Source of the DNA: Mucilaginibacter sp. OK098
Lineage (GTDB): Bacteria > Bacteroidota > Bacteroidia > Sphingobacteriales > Sphingobacteriaceae
NCBI RefSeq assembly: GCF_900142915.1
Contig: NZ_FRCM01000007.1
Location: 248,001-312,000, forward strand
Direction: 5' to 3'
Length of the DNA stretch: 64,000 bases
Every line of letters starts with the position of its first letter. Position 1 is the stretch's first letter. The notes beneath the pieces were generated by a model that worked only from the letters and a program-made list of their open reading frames with translations, had not been told where the DNA came from and did not search any database. The position numbers were made by a program, and so were the translations under genes. Shown here piece by piece: positions 1 to 8,128 of the stretch.

Positions 1-1
1 C

Positions 2-145
2 GATGTATGCGATCGCATTTTACTGATGGAAAAGGGAGTGATCATAAAAGACATTGCCACTAGTTCATCAACTTTAAACGAACTGGAAGAATATTTTGGT
101 GTAGGACAAACCATCTCCATAGAAACAAAAGTTGACGCAGAATAA
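2..145 (+). CDS. ABC transporter ATP-binding protein, C-terminal end only
   Basis: The window opens inside this reading frame, so only the last 47 residues and the TAA stop are visible. The first residues (DVCDRILLMEKG) look like the segment after the H-loop of ABC ATPases, where a CDR followed by a hydrophobic strand and a glycine is common. The remaining 35 residues would be the short C-terminal tail seen in ABC-2 or GldA-type exporter ATPases. The transported substrate cannot be told from this fragment. The next gene starts 118 bases downstream, across a repeat-like gap. Confidence 0.6.
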   Translation, partial: DVCDRILLMEKGVIIKDIATSSSTLNELEEYFGVGQTISIETKVDAE

Positions 146-158
146 AATCATTAAATAA

Positions 159-245
159 TCTCTGTGAACTTTGCGCATCGCTTTGCGGCCTCTGTGGTAA
201 AAATTAACTACGGAGTTAACAGAGAAGGCATAGAGCGCACAGAGA
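159..245. repeat. Nested palindromic intergenic repeat
   Basis: The outer arms TCTCTGTG (159-166) and CACAGAGA (238-245) are perfect inverted copies. A small inner hairpin, TTAACT-ACGG-AGTTAA, lies in the middle. The text between contains repeated CTTTGCG and CTCTGTG words. It has the look of the short palindromic repeats scattered between genes in Bacteroidota. It may also serve as a transcription barrier after the ABC gene, but no clear U-tract follows. Confidence 0.45.
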
Positions 246-263
246 AAAGAATATACTATTAAC

Positions 264-758
264 ATGTACACTATCCGGAAAGCAACATTAAACGATGTTG
301 GAACAATAATAGACCTGGCCGAAAAAGTCTGGTGGCCCTCCTACTCGCCTATACTTGAAAAAGAACAGATCAGCTTTATGCTGGGCGAAATTTATTCGGT
401 TGAGAAGATCACTTCACAAATTGGAAATAACATTCAAAGTTATTTACTGCTGATAGAAGAGGACAAGCCAGTAGCATTTGCCGGGTATTCGCCACGCGAC
501 GAAAATCCTGAAATTTATAAGCTGCACAAACTTTACTGCCTGCCCGAAACACAAGGGAAAGGTTATGGCAAGATCCTGATAAACGAAGTGATCAATAAGA
601 CTATAGAAGCAGGTAAACACACCCTGGATTTAAACGTAAACCGCTACAACAAAGCCAAAAACTTTTACGAAAAAATGGGCTTTGAAGTGGCTTATGAAGA
701 AGATATTGCCATTGGTCCCTATTGGATGAATGACTTTGTGATGCGGAAAGAATTATAG
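264..758 (+). CDS. GNAT family N-acetyltransferase
   Basis: This 164-residue single-domain protein has the normal length for a GNAT enzyme, which moves an acetyl group from acetyl-CoA to an amine. The acetyl-CoA loop is visible as QGKGYG at residues 97-102, after the beta-4 strand HKLYCLPE. The C-terminal part has NRYNKAKNFYEKMGF (about 126-140), the usual final helix and strand of the fold. The ATG at 264 gives the MYTIRKAT start expected for beta-1. The substrate cannot be predicted. The next gene begins 18 bases downstream on the same strand, so the two may be co-transcribed. Confidence 0.85.
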   Translation: MYTIRKATLNDVGTIIDLAEKVWWPSYSPILEKEQISFMLGEIYSVEKITSQIGNNIQSYLLLIEEDKPVAFAGYSPRDENPEIYKLHKLYCLPETQGKGYGKILINEVINKTIEAGKHTLDLNVNRYNKAKNFYEKMGFEVAYEEDIAIGPYWMNDFVMRKEL

Positions 759-776
759 TTGTATATTTAACTCATT

Positions 777-1337
777 ATGAGCATAATATACAAATCATTC
801 CTGAATAAATTAATAGCTGTTGCTGGTTTAATTGCCTTTATGTTTACCGCGGCATCGGCACAACCAGCATTTGATTGTGCAAAATTGTTGAGTCGGGCCA
901 TAGCGGGTGATAGCGCACAAATTGCGGTAAATAATATTAAGCAACATGCTAATTGTTTTGGGCTTGACAGTGTCGACGTTAAAATTTGGGCTCAAGCTCC
1001 GGTTTTGGGTAGCCTTTTAGTAAAGCGAGCTTCAATGGGCAATGAAAATTTAACCTATAACGATCTGTTAACAGAGTTTAATACCGCTAAAAAAGATACG
1101 GGCTATTTATCCATGCGTAATTTAATAATTGCTCAAACCACGCTCGAAGCCACAAAAATATCCGTAGCCTCGTGGGACAACAGCGTGAAGCTTTTAAAAG
1201 TAATCGGAATGCCTGATAGCGAAATGGAAAATTTTCATCAATTTATGCTGGAGAAAAAAGATAAGAACTGGAACTACAGGCAGCTTGTTGTTGCTTACCG
1301 GATGAAACAAATGGACGCGCCAAAAGGCAAAAATTGA
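777..1337 (+). CDS. Exported hypothetical protein
   Basis: I do not recognise this 186-residue protein. It starts with a typical Sec signal peptide: a basic N-terminus (residues 1-11), a hydrophobic core (about 12-24) and an ASA-Q cleavage site near residue 28. The mature part is mostly helical-looking and has two early cysteines (FDCAKL and ANCFGL) that could form a disulfide in the periplasm. It has no transmembrane segment after the signal peptide and no lipobox. It follows the GNAT gene by 18 bases and meets the DoxX gene tail to tail with only 6 bases between stops. Confidence 0.6.
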   Translation: MSIIYKSFLNKLIAVAGLIAFMFTAASAQPAFDCAKLLSRAIAGDSAQIAVNNIKQHANCFGLDSVDVKIWAQAPVLGSLLVKRASMGNENLTYNDLLTEFNTAKKDTGYLSMRNLIIAQTTLEATKISVASWDNSVKLLKVIGMPDSEMENFHQFMLEKKDKNWNYRQLVVAYRMKQMDAPKGKN

Positions 1338-1343
1338 TCAATC

Positions 1344-1790
1344 CTACCCAAGTTTGTTTATCAACCATTGATCAATTGACATTGCACCGCTGCCTTTAAT
1401 AATAATTATGAGCAGCATAGCCAGCAGCATTACAAAGTACTCTATCCCTTCGCCTTTCTTTTTCCCAAACCAATTCAGCATCCACCCGTCGGGCGAGTGA
1501 ACTACCAGGGCGCCAGTAAATATAATGAACGCCCCACCGGCAGCAAAGCGGCCCAATAATCCTATTATTAACGCTACACTGCCAAAGGATTGACTGATAA
1601 TAATTAGCCATGCAATAAATTGAGGGACTTTTTTTGTCTTCAGATCCAATAGTGTAGCCTTAATTCCAACACCCCTAAATCCAAGTTTTTGCATGCCATA
1701 AGGCAATATAATTATCCCGCAAATTATCCGCAGAAAGGTGTACACATAATCAGCATCTGTTTGCAGCAATTTTTGAATAACATTGCTCAT
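1344..1790 (-). CDS. DoxX family membrane protein
   Basis: This 148-residue protein has about four hydrophobic helices. The first carries the RIICGIIILPYGMQKLGF pattern (about 21-38) that marks the DoxX family, where an arginine starts helix 1 and a glycine-rich turn ends it. Later segments (IAWLIIISQSFGSVALIIGLLGR and the VMLLAMLLIIII stretch near the C-terminus) fit the family topology. DoxX proteins are inner-membrane proteins often linked to quinone or sulfur redox chemistry, but this copy has no informative partner. The start follows an ordinary AT-rich leader. Confidence 0.85.
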   Translation of the reverse strand: MSNVIQKLLQTDADYVYTFLRIICGIIILPYGMQKLGFRGVGIKATLLDLKTKKVPQFIAWLIIISQSFGSVALIIGLLGRFAAGGAFIIFTGALVVHSPDGWMLNWFGKKKGEGIEYFVMLLAMLLIIIIKGSGAMSIDQWLINKLG

Positions 1791-1950
1791 TGCTTTGGTT
1801 TTTGTTGTTAACTGACGTTAAGCTCAGCTGCTTTACTATTTCTCTTTTGTAAAGATACATTAAGTGTTACTTTTAATAGGATCCAGGTTATAGCAATCAT
1901 TAATGCGGAATGTAAAGCTGTTGCTGCCTCAATTAGCATTTAAAAACAAA

Positions 1951-1983
1951 AAAGACAACCTGCAAATTAATGAGGTTGTCTTT
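1951..1983 (-). terminator. Rho-independent terminator after the transglutaminase-like gene
   Basis: AAAGACAACCT (1951-1961) pairs perfectly with AGGTTGTCTTT (1973-1983). On the minus strand the 11-bp stem is followed by a T-rich run. It lies 24 bases past the stop of the gene at 2007-3233, which fits an intrinsic terminator for that gene. Confidence 0.85.
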
Positions 1984-2006
1984 ATTAAATATGGAGTAAT
2001 TTAAAC

Positions 2007-3233
2007 TTATTCGCCTGTTGGTTTCTGCCAAAAAGAACCTGGGTTGTTAGTTGAATATTCAGCCTTATTGCCCCCGAATTTATTTGTGCTGTTTATTGTA
2101 GTAAACTTGCCGGGATATAAGTTTACATATTGAACGGCCGGTTTGCCTTTCTGCATGGTTTCCAGGTCCCACTCGCTTTTTGCGGCACATCTTATCCAGT
2201 AAAGATTTTTTGACATGTAATTAAGGTAAACCTCTTGTGTTTCTTTGTTCTTATGATTCCAGTTGGCATCTTCATTCAAAACCAGCGGACTGTCATTGAT
2301 CAACCGCTCCCTAACTTCTTCAATGCTTAAATAGTTCCCTTTGTCGTCTTTCATATATGCGCAGAAGGTAGGATCCATCCAAATCCATTTATTCAACGTT
2401 TTTGACCATACAACGGTAATTACATGGCAGTCAAAATCTGCGGTATCTTTTGGCATACAGGTTACCAGCCTTGCTTTAAAGCCTTCCGCCTGGTAAGCAT
2501 CTTTTAAAATGGTGGCCATCATGCGGCAGTTCACGCCGCGGTCATCCTTTTTGCAAACAGCTATCAGATCAATTGCATTTTTTGATGGCGGGTTATTTGA
2601 ATTGCCATCATGTCTTACAACATCATGTACCCAATAAAGCAGGTTTTTAATTTTGCTGATCTCATCACCATTACCACTCACAGAATCAAGGTTGAATTTG
2701 GTTTTAAAGTTAACCAGTTCAGGAGCGCTTGCAGCTTGATAAGTGAATACCGGAAGATCAGCTTTTTCCTTATTATAAGGACCAGCTTTTTTAAGTACAT
2801 AATTATAATCTCCTTTTTCTCTTAATTGGGTTAACACCTCTTTAAATTCCTTGTTGTCACGCAGAGTGTTCAAATCGCTGTCAATTTTAACCTGGGAATA
2901 GTCGGTAAATCCAGATGAACAGGCTTTTTTTAAGTATTCAATAGCTTTTTCTTTTTGCCCGTTCATTGCAGTATAACAAGCCATATTATAATACATGCCC
3001 GGCAAATAGCCGGGGTTATTTTTTTTAAAAGCCGGCGACAGCTTATCATACTTGTCAAACCATTCGTTTCCCAGCGCAATAGATTTAGGATAATCTTTTA
3101 AAGCATAGGCGGCATGCATACTGCTATCTGTTTTAATATAATAGGCATTAAAATCTGCCGCTTCTTTACTCTGCTGTGCATTAGCTAAAAGGGTTGCTAA
3201 GCAAATACCACATGCTAATAATAGTTTTTTCAT
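2007..3233 (-). CDS. Exported transglutaminase-like protein with helical N-terminal repeats
   Basis: The frame is open upstream to 3269, but the ATG at 3233 gives a clean signal peptide (MKKLLLACG with a hydrophobic core and ANA-Q cleavage near residue 20), so I start there (408 residues). Residues about 45-140 look like TPR helices (YYNMACYTAMNGQKEKAIEY). Residues about 190-295 form a transglutaminase-like fold with the full triad visible: Cys236 in GVNCRMMA, His270 in DCHVI and Asp287 in WMDPTF. Such domains act as cysteine peptidases or amide-modifying enzymes. The substrate is unknown. It follows the LytTR pair on the same strand after a gap of 120 bases. Confidence 0.8.
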   Translation of the reverse strand: MKKLLLACGICLATLLANAQQSKEAADFNAYYIKTDSSMHAAYALKDYPKSIALGNEWFDKYDKLSPAFKKNNPGYLPGMYYNMACYTAMNGQKEKAIEYLKKACSSGFTDYSQVKIDSDLNTLRDNKEFKEVLTQLREKGDYNYVLKKAGPYNKEKADLPVFTYQAASAPELVNFKTKFNLDSVSGNGDEISKIKNLLYWVHDVVRHDGNSNNPPSKNAIDLIAVCKKDDRGVNCRMMATILKDAYQAEGFKARLVTCMPKDTADFDCHVITVVWSKTLNKWIWMDPTFCAYMKDDKGNYLSIEEVRERLINDSPLVLNEDANWNHKNKETQEVYLNYMSKNLYWIRCAAKSEWDLETMQKGKPAVQYVNLYPGKFTTINSTNKFGGNKAEYSTNNPGSFWQKPTGE

Positions 3234-3353
3234 TGTTTTTATTTTTTGTAAGATGAAATATTTTGGCAATAGGTTGCTCGTTCGGAATAATTTTAAGGTT
3301 AATTCCGTTAGGTAATTCTTATTTTAATTAGATAGGAGGAAAAGAGAGTGGAA

Positions 3354-4109
3354 TTATCCTGTATCAAGCGCTTTTTTTACGTCATCCTTTTTATTTCTTG
3401 ACACTGGTATTTCCGTGCCGTTAAATAATAATAAATGGTCGCCGTATTCCTTTTTCCAGCTTTTTACAAACTTTTTATTTACCAGGTGCGACTGATGGCA
3501 GCGGATAAAACCGTAATCTTTCAGGATCTCTTCATACTCATAAATCGGCTTGCTAACCAAAAGCTCCTCGCCATCCTGCAAAAAGAAAGTGCTGTAATTG
3601 TTTGACGATTCGCACCTGATTATTTCATTTGTTTTTATAAACCTTGTTTCCTTAAGTGTGGTAAGCGCAATACGCTGATCTTCTTTATTCTGCTGACTTT
3701 TTAATAAATGGATCAGGTTTTCAAGCTGCTGGTTCTGCACCTTAAGCCGGCATTTCTTAACCGCTCTGTCAACTGCCGATTGTAGTTCATTAATATCAAT
3801 CGGTTTTAGTAAATAATCAATAGCAGCAAAGCGCATGGCCTGTATAGCGTAGTTGTCAAAAGCGGTAACAAATATTACTTCAAAATCATAATTGCTTAGT
3901 CCACGTAATAAATCAAAGCCGGTTTTATTAGGCATCTGGATATCTAAAAAAACAATGTCAGGCTGCTGTTTTAGTATAATGGATGTACCATCATCAGCAC
4001 TCAAGGCCGTATCACACACGGTTATTTGCGGGCAATAAGCATTCAGCAACTCCTGCAGGTTGTTTAAATTATGCCTTTCGTCATCTATTAAAACCGCCTT
4101 AATGCTCAT
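3354..4109 (-). CDS. LytTR-family DNA-binding response regulator
   Basis: This 251-residue regulator has a receiver domain (about 1-120) and a C-terminal LytTR domain (about 155-248). The acidic pocket is at residues 9-11 (DDE), the phospho-acceptor is Asp56 in VFLDIQMP, and the conserved lysine lies in LLKPI. The LytTR part has the FIRCHQSHLVNKKFV strand-turn typical of the family. An upstream in-frame ATG at 4118 exists. I chose 4109 because its ATG overlaps the kinase stop as ATGA, the usual sign of translational coupling. It should bind promoter DNA when phosphorylated by the kinase encoded just upstream. Targets are unknown. Confidence 0.92.
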   Translation of the reverse strand: MSIKAVLIDDERHNLNNLQELLNAYCPQITVCDTALSADDGTSIILKQQPDIVFLDIQMPNKTGFDLLRGLSNYDFEVIFVTAFDNYAIQAMRFAAIDYLLKPIDINELQSAVDRAVKKCRLKVQNQQLENLIHLLKSQQNKEDQRIALTTLKETRFIKTNEIIRCESSNNYSTFFLQDGEELLVSKPIYEYEEILKDYGFIRCHQSHLVNKKFVKSWKKEYGDHLLLFNGTEIPVSRNKKDDVKKALDTG

Positions 4110-5782
4110 AAAAACCAATTTTTAAAGGTGAGCTCTATTTTGGCTCCTGTTGGAACGTTCTTTTTTACTTCGAATGTTACAGGCTGATCTTTTGTAAACT
4201 CATTCAGCAATTTTATCCTGTCCTGCGTAAGCTTTAATCCAAAACCTTTGCTGTTTACATTCGCTAAAAAACCTTCGCCGTTATCTTTTATTGTTACTGC
4301 CATATTGTTCTGTTGCTTTGCAAAACCAATGGAAACCAACCCCTTCTCCTGCAAAGCAGAAACCCCATGCTTAACCGCATTTTCAACCATCGGCTGTAAT
4401 AATAATGATGGGATTTCTGTTTCATAAATATTGATCTCTTTATCTATGTGTATTTCATACTTAAACCCAAACCGCAATTGTTCCAGCTTTAAATAGGTCT
4501 CTAAAGTTAGTATTTCCTTATCCAGTGATGTTTGATCCTTATTACTGTTATTTAATGATTCGCGCATTAGTTTAGCAAAATCAGACAGGTATATGTTAGC
4601 TCCTTTTATATCCTGCTTATTTATAAGCCCCTGTATGGAGCTTAACGCATTAAAAATAAAATGCGGGTTAAGCTGGGCGTAAATACTTTTAAGCTCCAAT
4701 TGCAGCTTTGTTTTCTTCGCCAATTCCCTGTCGGCCTTCTGCTTTTGTTTAATATGCATTATTAAAAACAGGATAAACCCCATAAAAGCACATATTAAAA
4801 TACCCGCGATAATTTTAAACAAAGTTGATTGATACCAGGGTGTTTTAACTTCAAAAGGGTAACTTGTTACATTTTGGCGCTGTACATTATAGCGCATTTT
4901 TAACAAATATTGACCCGGCGTAAGGTTTTTGAGCCACACAAACTGGTTGTCAAAGTCATTTACCTTCCAGGGAATAAAAACTTCTCCATTTTTTTCAAGC
5001 TGGTACTCCACTTGCTTTCTGTTATAAATATCAGCCAGCAAATAAAATATAAGGTTATTATCGGTTGGCTCAAGTATCAACTTTTTAGGTCTTAAAGTCT
5101 GCGGATCAAGCTGATCAACCGTATAGTGTTTCTTCCATCTCCCTATCTCTTCATCAGTTGCCCTGTATGACCATGGCCGGCTAAGTCTTTTAAAAAACAA
5201 ATCCAATTCATTAGCGGTATAAATTTCGCCTACAACAGGTTTTATGGCCGGCCATGCAACAACAGAAGTGGCTACTATTTTATCGCTTCCCTTTTTCCTC
5301 ACATCAATTATCACCTTATTTCCTATACTCGTTCTATAACCACCCAGGTAGGCCATTTGCGGCATTCCGGAAACCGCCCCTACGCTGTAGTCAGTAAATT
5401 TTGTGATAGCGCCCCATGGCTCAATTACTTTGTTATCACCGTCCGTTACCCTGAACTCATACTCTGGGGCGTTGGTTTTATTTACACCATGTAACAGAAA
5501 TTGAGCCTTTGCTGTATCAAATGTTGTAATTGCTGTAAAATTGTGTGGCCTGCCTTTTTGAAAGGCAGCAGAATGGGATAACGAGGTAAAAAGGCCGTCG
5601 CCCGGGTTCATTATCCAAAAAGAATCATTGGTTTCATATACCGCAGTAATTATCCCCAGGTTGGAAGCTTTATCGGTTGTGCCATTCGGATAGCTTTGCG
5701 AGTACAAGCTGTAATTAAATTGCGCTTTAGTTGGCTTTGCTAACGCGATGAGTAGTAATAAGAGCAGGCTGATCTTTTTCAT
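4106..5782 (-). CDS. LytS-type sensor histidine kinase with a periplasmic beta-rich domain
   Basis: This 558-residue protein has a signal peptide (1-20), a large exported region (about 21-315), one membrane helix (about 322-344) and a cytoplasmic kinase. The His_kinase motif LNPHFIFNALSSIQGL (371-386) places the phospho-acceptor at His374. An HATPase region follows with MVENAVKHG and DNGEGF boxes. Residues about 240-313, ending PFEVKTPWYQSTLF, look like the Y_Y_Y domain that precedes the membrane in hybrid two-component systems, but the beta-propeller normally found before it is absent. Residues 21-235 are not recognised. It pairs with the LytTR regulator through a 4-base overlap. Confidence 0.88.
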   Translation of the reverse strand: MKKISLLLLLLIALAKPTKAQFNYSLYSQSYPNGTTDKASNLGIITAVYETNDSFWIMNPGDGLFTSLSHSAAFQKGRPHNFTAITTFDTAKAQFLLHGVNKTNAPEYEFRVTDGDNKVIEPWGAITKFTDYSVGAVSGMPQMAYLGGYRTSIGNKVIIDVRKKGSDKIVATSVVAWPAIKPVVGEIYTANELDLFFKRLSRPWSYRATDEEIGRWKKHYTVDQLDPQTLRPKKLILEPTDNNLIFYLLADIYNRKQVEYQLEKNGEVFIPWKVNDFDNQFVWLKNLTPGQYLLKMRYNVQRQNVTSYPFEVKTPWYQSTLFKIIAGILICAFMGFILFLIMHIKQKQKADRELAKKTKLQLELKSIYAQLNPHFIFNALSSIQGLINKQDIKGANIYLSDFAKLMRESLNNSNKDQTSLDKEILTLETYLKLEQLRFGFKYEIHIDKEINIYETEIPSLLLQPMVENAVKHGVSALQEKGLVSIGFAKQQNNMAVTIKDNGEGFLANVNSKGFGLKLTQDRIKLLNEFTKDQPVTFEVKKNVPTGAKIELTFKNWFL

Positions 5783-5881
5783 ATCTTTTTATTTATGATC
5801 AAATATCTGCTGCTCATTTTTAATATTTTTCAGCAATGTGAATCCTGCAAATTGTAATGTGAATTTGGTATTAAAGCTAAC

Positions 5882-5918
5882 AAAAAAGGCATCTGCAAAT
5901 AAATGCAAATGCCTTTTT
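5882..5918 (-). terminator. Terminator after the alcohol dehydrogenase gene
   Basis: AAAAAGGCATCTGCA (5883-5897) faces TGCAAATGCCTTTTT (5904-5918), with one mismatch in the stem. Read on the minus strand it ends in a T run. It lies 23 bases beyond the stop of the gene at 5941-6984. Confidence 0.8.
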
Positions 5919-5940
5919 GAGCATTATTATACCTTTTCGA

Positions 5941-6984
5941 TTATAACGTAGCCATATCAATAACAAACCTATACCTTACATCGCCTTTTTCCATGCGCTT
6001 GTATGATGGTGTGATATCTTTTATATCGATAATTTCAATATCTGATACGATATTATGTTCGGCACAAAAATCCAGCATTTCCTGGGTCTCGGCTAATCCG
6101 CCAATACCTGATCCTGCAAGACTCTTACGACCGGCAAGTAAGCTAAATGCAGCTACTTCAGCAGGCTTAGGCGGAACGCCAACGCAAATGTGTACCCCGT
6201 TTGTTCTTAATAATGATAAATACATATTAAAATCATGCTCGGCTGAAACGGTATCAAGTATAAAATCAAACGTTCCCTTTGCTGCTTTTACTTGTTCAGG
6301 ATCAGTAGTAACTACAAAGTGGTGTGCCCCTAACTTTTTAGCGTCTTCCTCTTTTTTAGGCGAGGTACTTAATACCGTTACTTCGGCGCCAAACGCAACA
6401 CCAAATTTAACAGCCATGTGGCCAAGGCCGCCAAGACCAAGTACTGCCAGCTTATGGCCCTTACCAACCTTCCAGTGTCTTAACGGCGAGTAGGTAGTAA
6501 TACCAGCACAAAGTAAAGGCGCCGTTGCAGCCAGGTCCAGTTTATCTGAAATATGCAGCACAAAATCTTCATTAACCACAATGGTGTTTGAATAACCGCC
6601 ATAAGTTGGTGTTTTGTGATCCTGCTCCAACCCGTTATACGTTTGCGAACTGCCATTTAAACAGTATTGTTCTAAATCCTGCTTGCAGTTCTCACATACG
6701 CGGCATGAGTCAACCAGGCAGCCGGTTCCGGCAAGGTCGCCAACTTTGAAATTCTTTACATGATCGCCAACCTTAATTACGCGGCCAACAATTTCATGCC
6801 CCGGAACCATTGGGAAGATCCCCGGGAACCAGTCGTTTTTAATCTGGTGCAGGTCTGAATGGCAAACACCGCAAAATAAAATATCAAATTGTACATCGTG
6901 TGGCCCTACTTCGCGGCGCTCAAAGGTCCAGGGTGCCAGGTCAGTATGTTCATCCTGAGCAGCATATGCTTTAGTTTCAATCAT
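5941..6984 (-). CDS. Zinc-dependent NAD(P) alcohol dehydrogenase (YahK/CAD-like)
   Basis: This 347-residue medium-chain dehydrogenase has full family length. Catalytic zinc ligands are visible as Cys41 (CGVCHSD) and His63-Glu64 (PGHEIVG), with a later cysteine in LLCAGIT. The structural zinc loop has four cysteines at about 89-108 (C-x4-C-x2-C-x2-C-x7-C). The nucleotide-binding turn is GLGGLGHMAVKFG. The CxxSDLHQI and TYGGYSN motifs are typical of the cinnamyl-alcohol / aldehyde reductase branch, so the likely job is NADPH-dependent reduction of aldehydes. It stands alone, with its own promoter-like element at 7040-7047 and its own terminator. Confidence 0.92.
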   Translation of the reverse strand: MIETKAYAAQDEHTDLAPWTFERREVGPHDVQFDILFCGVCHSDLHQIKNDWFPGIFPMVPGHEIVGRVIKVGDHVKNFKVGDLAGTGCLVDSCRVCENCKQDLEQYCLNGSSQTYNGLEQDHKTPTYGGYSNTIVVNEDFVLHISDKLDLAATAPLLCAGITTYSPLRHWKVGKGHKLAVLGLGGLGHMAVKFGVAFGAEVTVLSTSPKKEEDAKKLGAHHFVVTTDPEQVKAAKGTFDFILDTVSAEHDFNMYLSLLRTNGVHICVGVPPKPAEVAAFSLLAGRKSLAGSGIGGLAETQEMLDFCAEHNIVSDIEIIDIKDITPSYKRMEKGDVRYRFVIDMATL

Positions 6985-7039
6985 AGTAGTGTTTTTTTGT
7001 TAGTGAGGAATTACCAGGAACCGGAGCGATTCCTGATAA

Positions 7040-7047
7040 CAAATATA
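7040..7047 (-). promoter_or_regulatory. Candidate -7 promoter element for the alcohol dehydrogenase
   Basis: The minus strand reads TATATTTG, a full match to the Bacteroidota -7 consensus TAnnTTTG, 56 bases upstream of the dehydrogenase ATG. No clear TTG at -33 is seen, so this is a candidate only. Confidence 0.45.
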
Positions 7048-7196
7048 CAATTGCACTTATGTAATTAAAAATGTGCAGCCGTCTTTTAATGTATTGTTAA
7101 TGTCAGAATTAAGAGACGATCATAAAAGGTTATTTCTCCCTTTTAATTTTTACTATTACTGGGTGATATAATAAAGATATAACCAAAACTTAAGCA

Positions 7197-7228
7197 AAAA
7201 AGCTCCCGGAAATTAATCCGGAAGCTTT
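7197..7228 (-). terminator. Terminator after the small membrane protein gene
   Basis: The stem AAAAGCTCCCGGA / TCCGGAAGCTTT has one mismatch. On the minus strand it is followed by a T run. It lies 30 bases past the stop of the gene that ends at 7258. Confidence 0.75.
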
Positions 7229-7257
7229 ATATAAATATCAACATTAAACTATTTTTA

Positions 7258-7632
7258 TTAAATGGCAGGAAATATATTTTGGGCTAGTTTTCCCAAAACG
7301 GGTATAGGCTTTTCTTCTCCGTTTCTGGCACCAGTTAAACCAATTATCCAAAGAAGGATAAATAATGCGTTTACAAAAACAATAACATTAAAAGATGAGA
7401 ATATGCCTTCTAATAATCCCATCCTATCTAAAAATAAAAGCACTCCATATCTTATTGAGATATAAGTAATATATAAAAGAAGAGTTTGCCTCAATTGAAA
7501 ACTGCTTAAGCTTGTTTTCTCGGTTTGATGATATCCAAAATAAGATACCGACCACCCTAAAACAAAAAAATAACTGCACAACCCCGCTGTTTTCCCATCA
7601 TCCTGTACACCGAAAATTTCATTCCCTCTCAT
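7258..7632 (-). CDS. Small DUF4870-like membrane protein
   Basis: The open frame reaches 7674, but the second ATG at 7632 gives the more usual start just before the DDGKTAGLCSYFFVLGW segment (124 residues). Three to four hydrophobic helices follow. The pattern KTAGLCSY, a central SSFQLRQTLLLYI and a final GARNGEEKPIPVLGKLAQ strongly recalls DUF4870 / Tic20-like small membrane proteins of Bacteroidota. Their function is not known. It is monocistronic, with a terminator just downstream. The start remains uncertain by 14 codons. Confidence 0.7.
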   Translation of the reverse strand: MRGNEIFGVQDDGKTAGLCSYFFVLGWSVSYFGYHQTEKTSLSSFQLRQTLLLYITYISIRYGVLLFLDRMGLLEGIFSSFNVIVFVNALFILLWIIGLTGARNGEEKPIPVLGKLAQNIFPAI

Positions 7633-7674
7633 AAATTGCTGTCGATTTGATTTTAATAGTAAATTTCTTAACAA

Positions 7675-8128
7675 CTAACCCGTTTGTTTATAGTAGAATA
7701 TTTATTCCTTATAAACCGGCTGTTATACGAAAGAGCGAATGCTTTTGTTATCATATTTATGTAAAATATGCATTGAAGGGCCAAGGTCCGGCATAAACAA
7801 AATATGGCTAAAACCAGGCTTTATTTAGTGGTGAACTTAAGGCCGAACCGATGGCTTTTCAGATGATGCAGAATGGTTGTCACTCCGTTTTCAGTATTAT
7901 GGCATAGGTATCCGTCTGGTAAAAAAGCAAAGCAGATACAAACGGGAATTTATTCTTTGGCAGCAAATTTGAACCCGTGTAGTGGATATGTAGTGCTTAA
8001 ATTCACCTTAAATAACCATAACTTTTTAAGTATTGTATTTAAAAACTTGTTAGTTAGCCAATTTTTTTTGAGTTTTGTTAATTGGTTAATGCTATATTAA
8101 ATATAACATTAACATCCCATTATTGCCA
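7675..8128. other. Intergenic region upstream of the ECF sigma gene
   Basis: About 450 bases without a convincing gene. Frame 7841-7972 (plus) has no start codon but reads like the tail of a protein (FSDDAEWLSLRF, then YYGIGIRLVKK), so it may be a gene remnant. The last 90 bases are AT-rich and should contain the sigma-factor promoter, but I see no exact TAnnTTTG there. Confidence 0.4.

Noticed and set aside
5993-6493. 166-codon plus-strand frame opposite the alcohol dehydrogenase
   Set aside because: It is antisense to a gene with complete zinc and nucleotide motifs, and its composition is that of a reverse-strand shadow.
7873-8100. 75-codon frame before the sigma gene
   Set aside because: No conserved residues, a low-complexity hydrophobic end, and overlap with a better-looking remnant frame.
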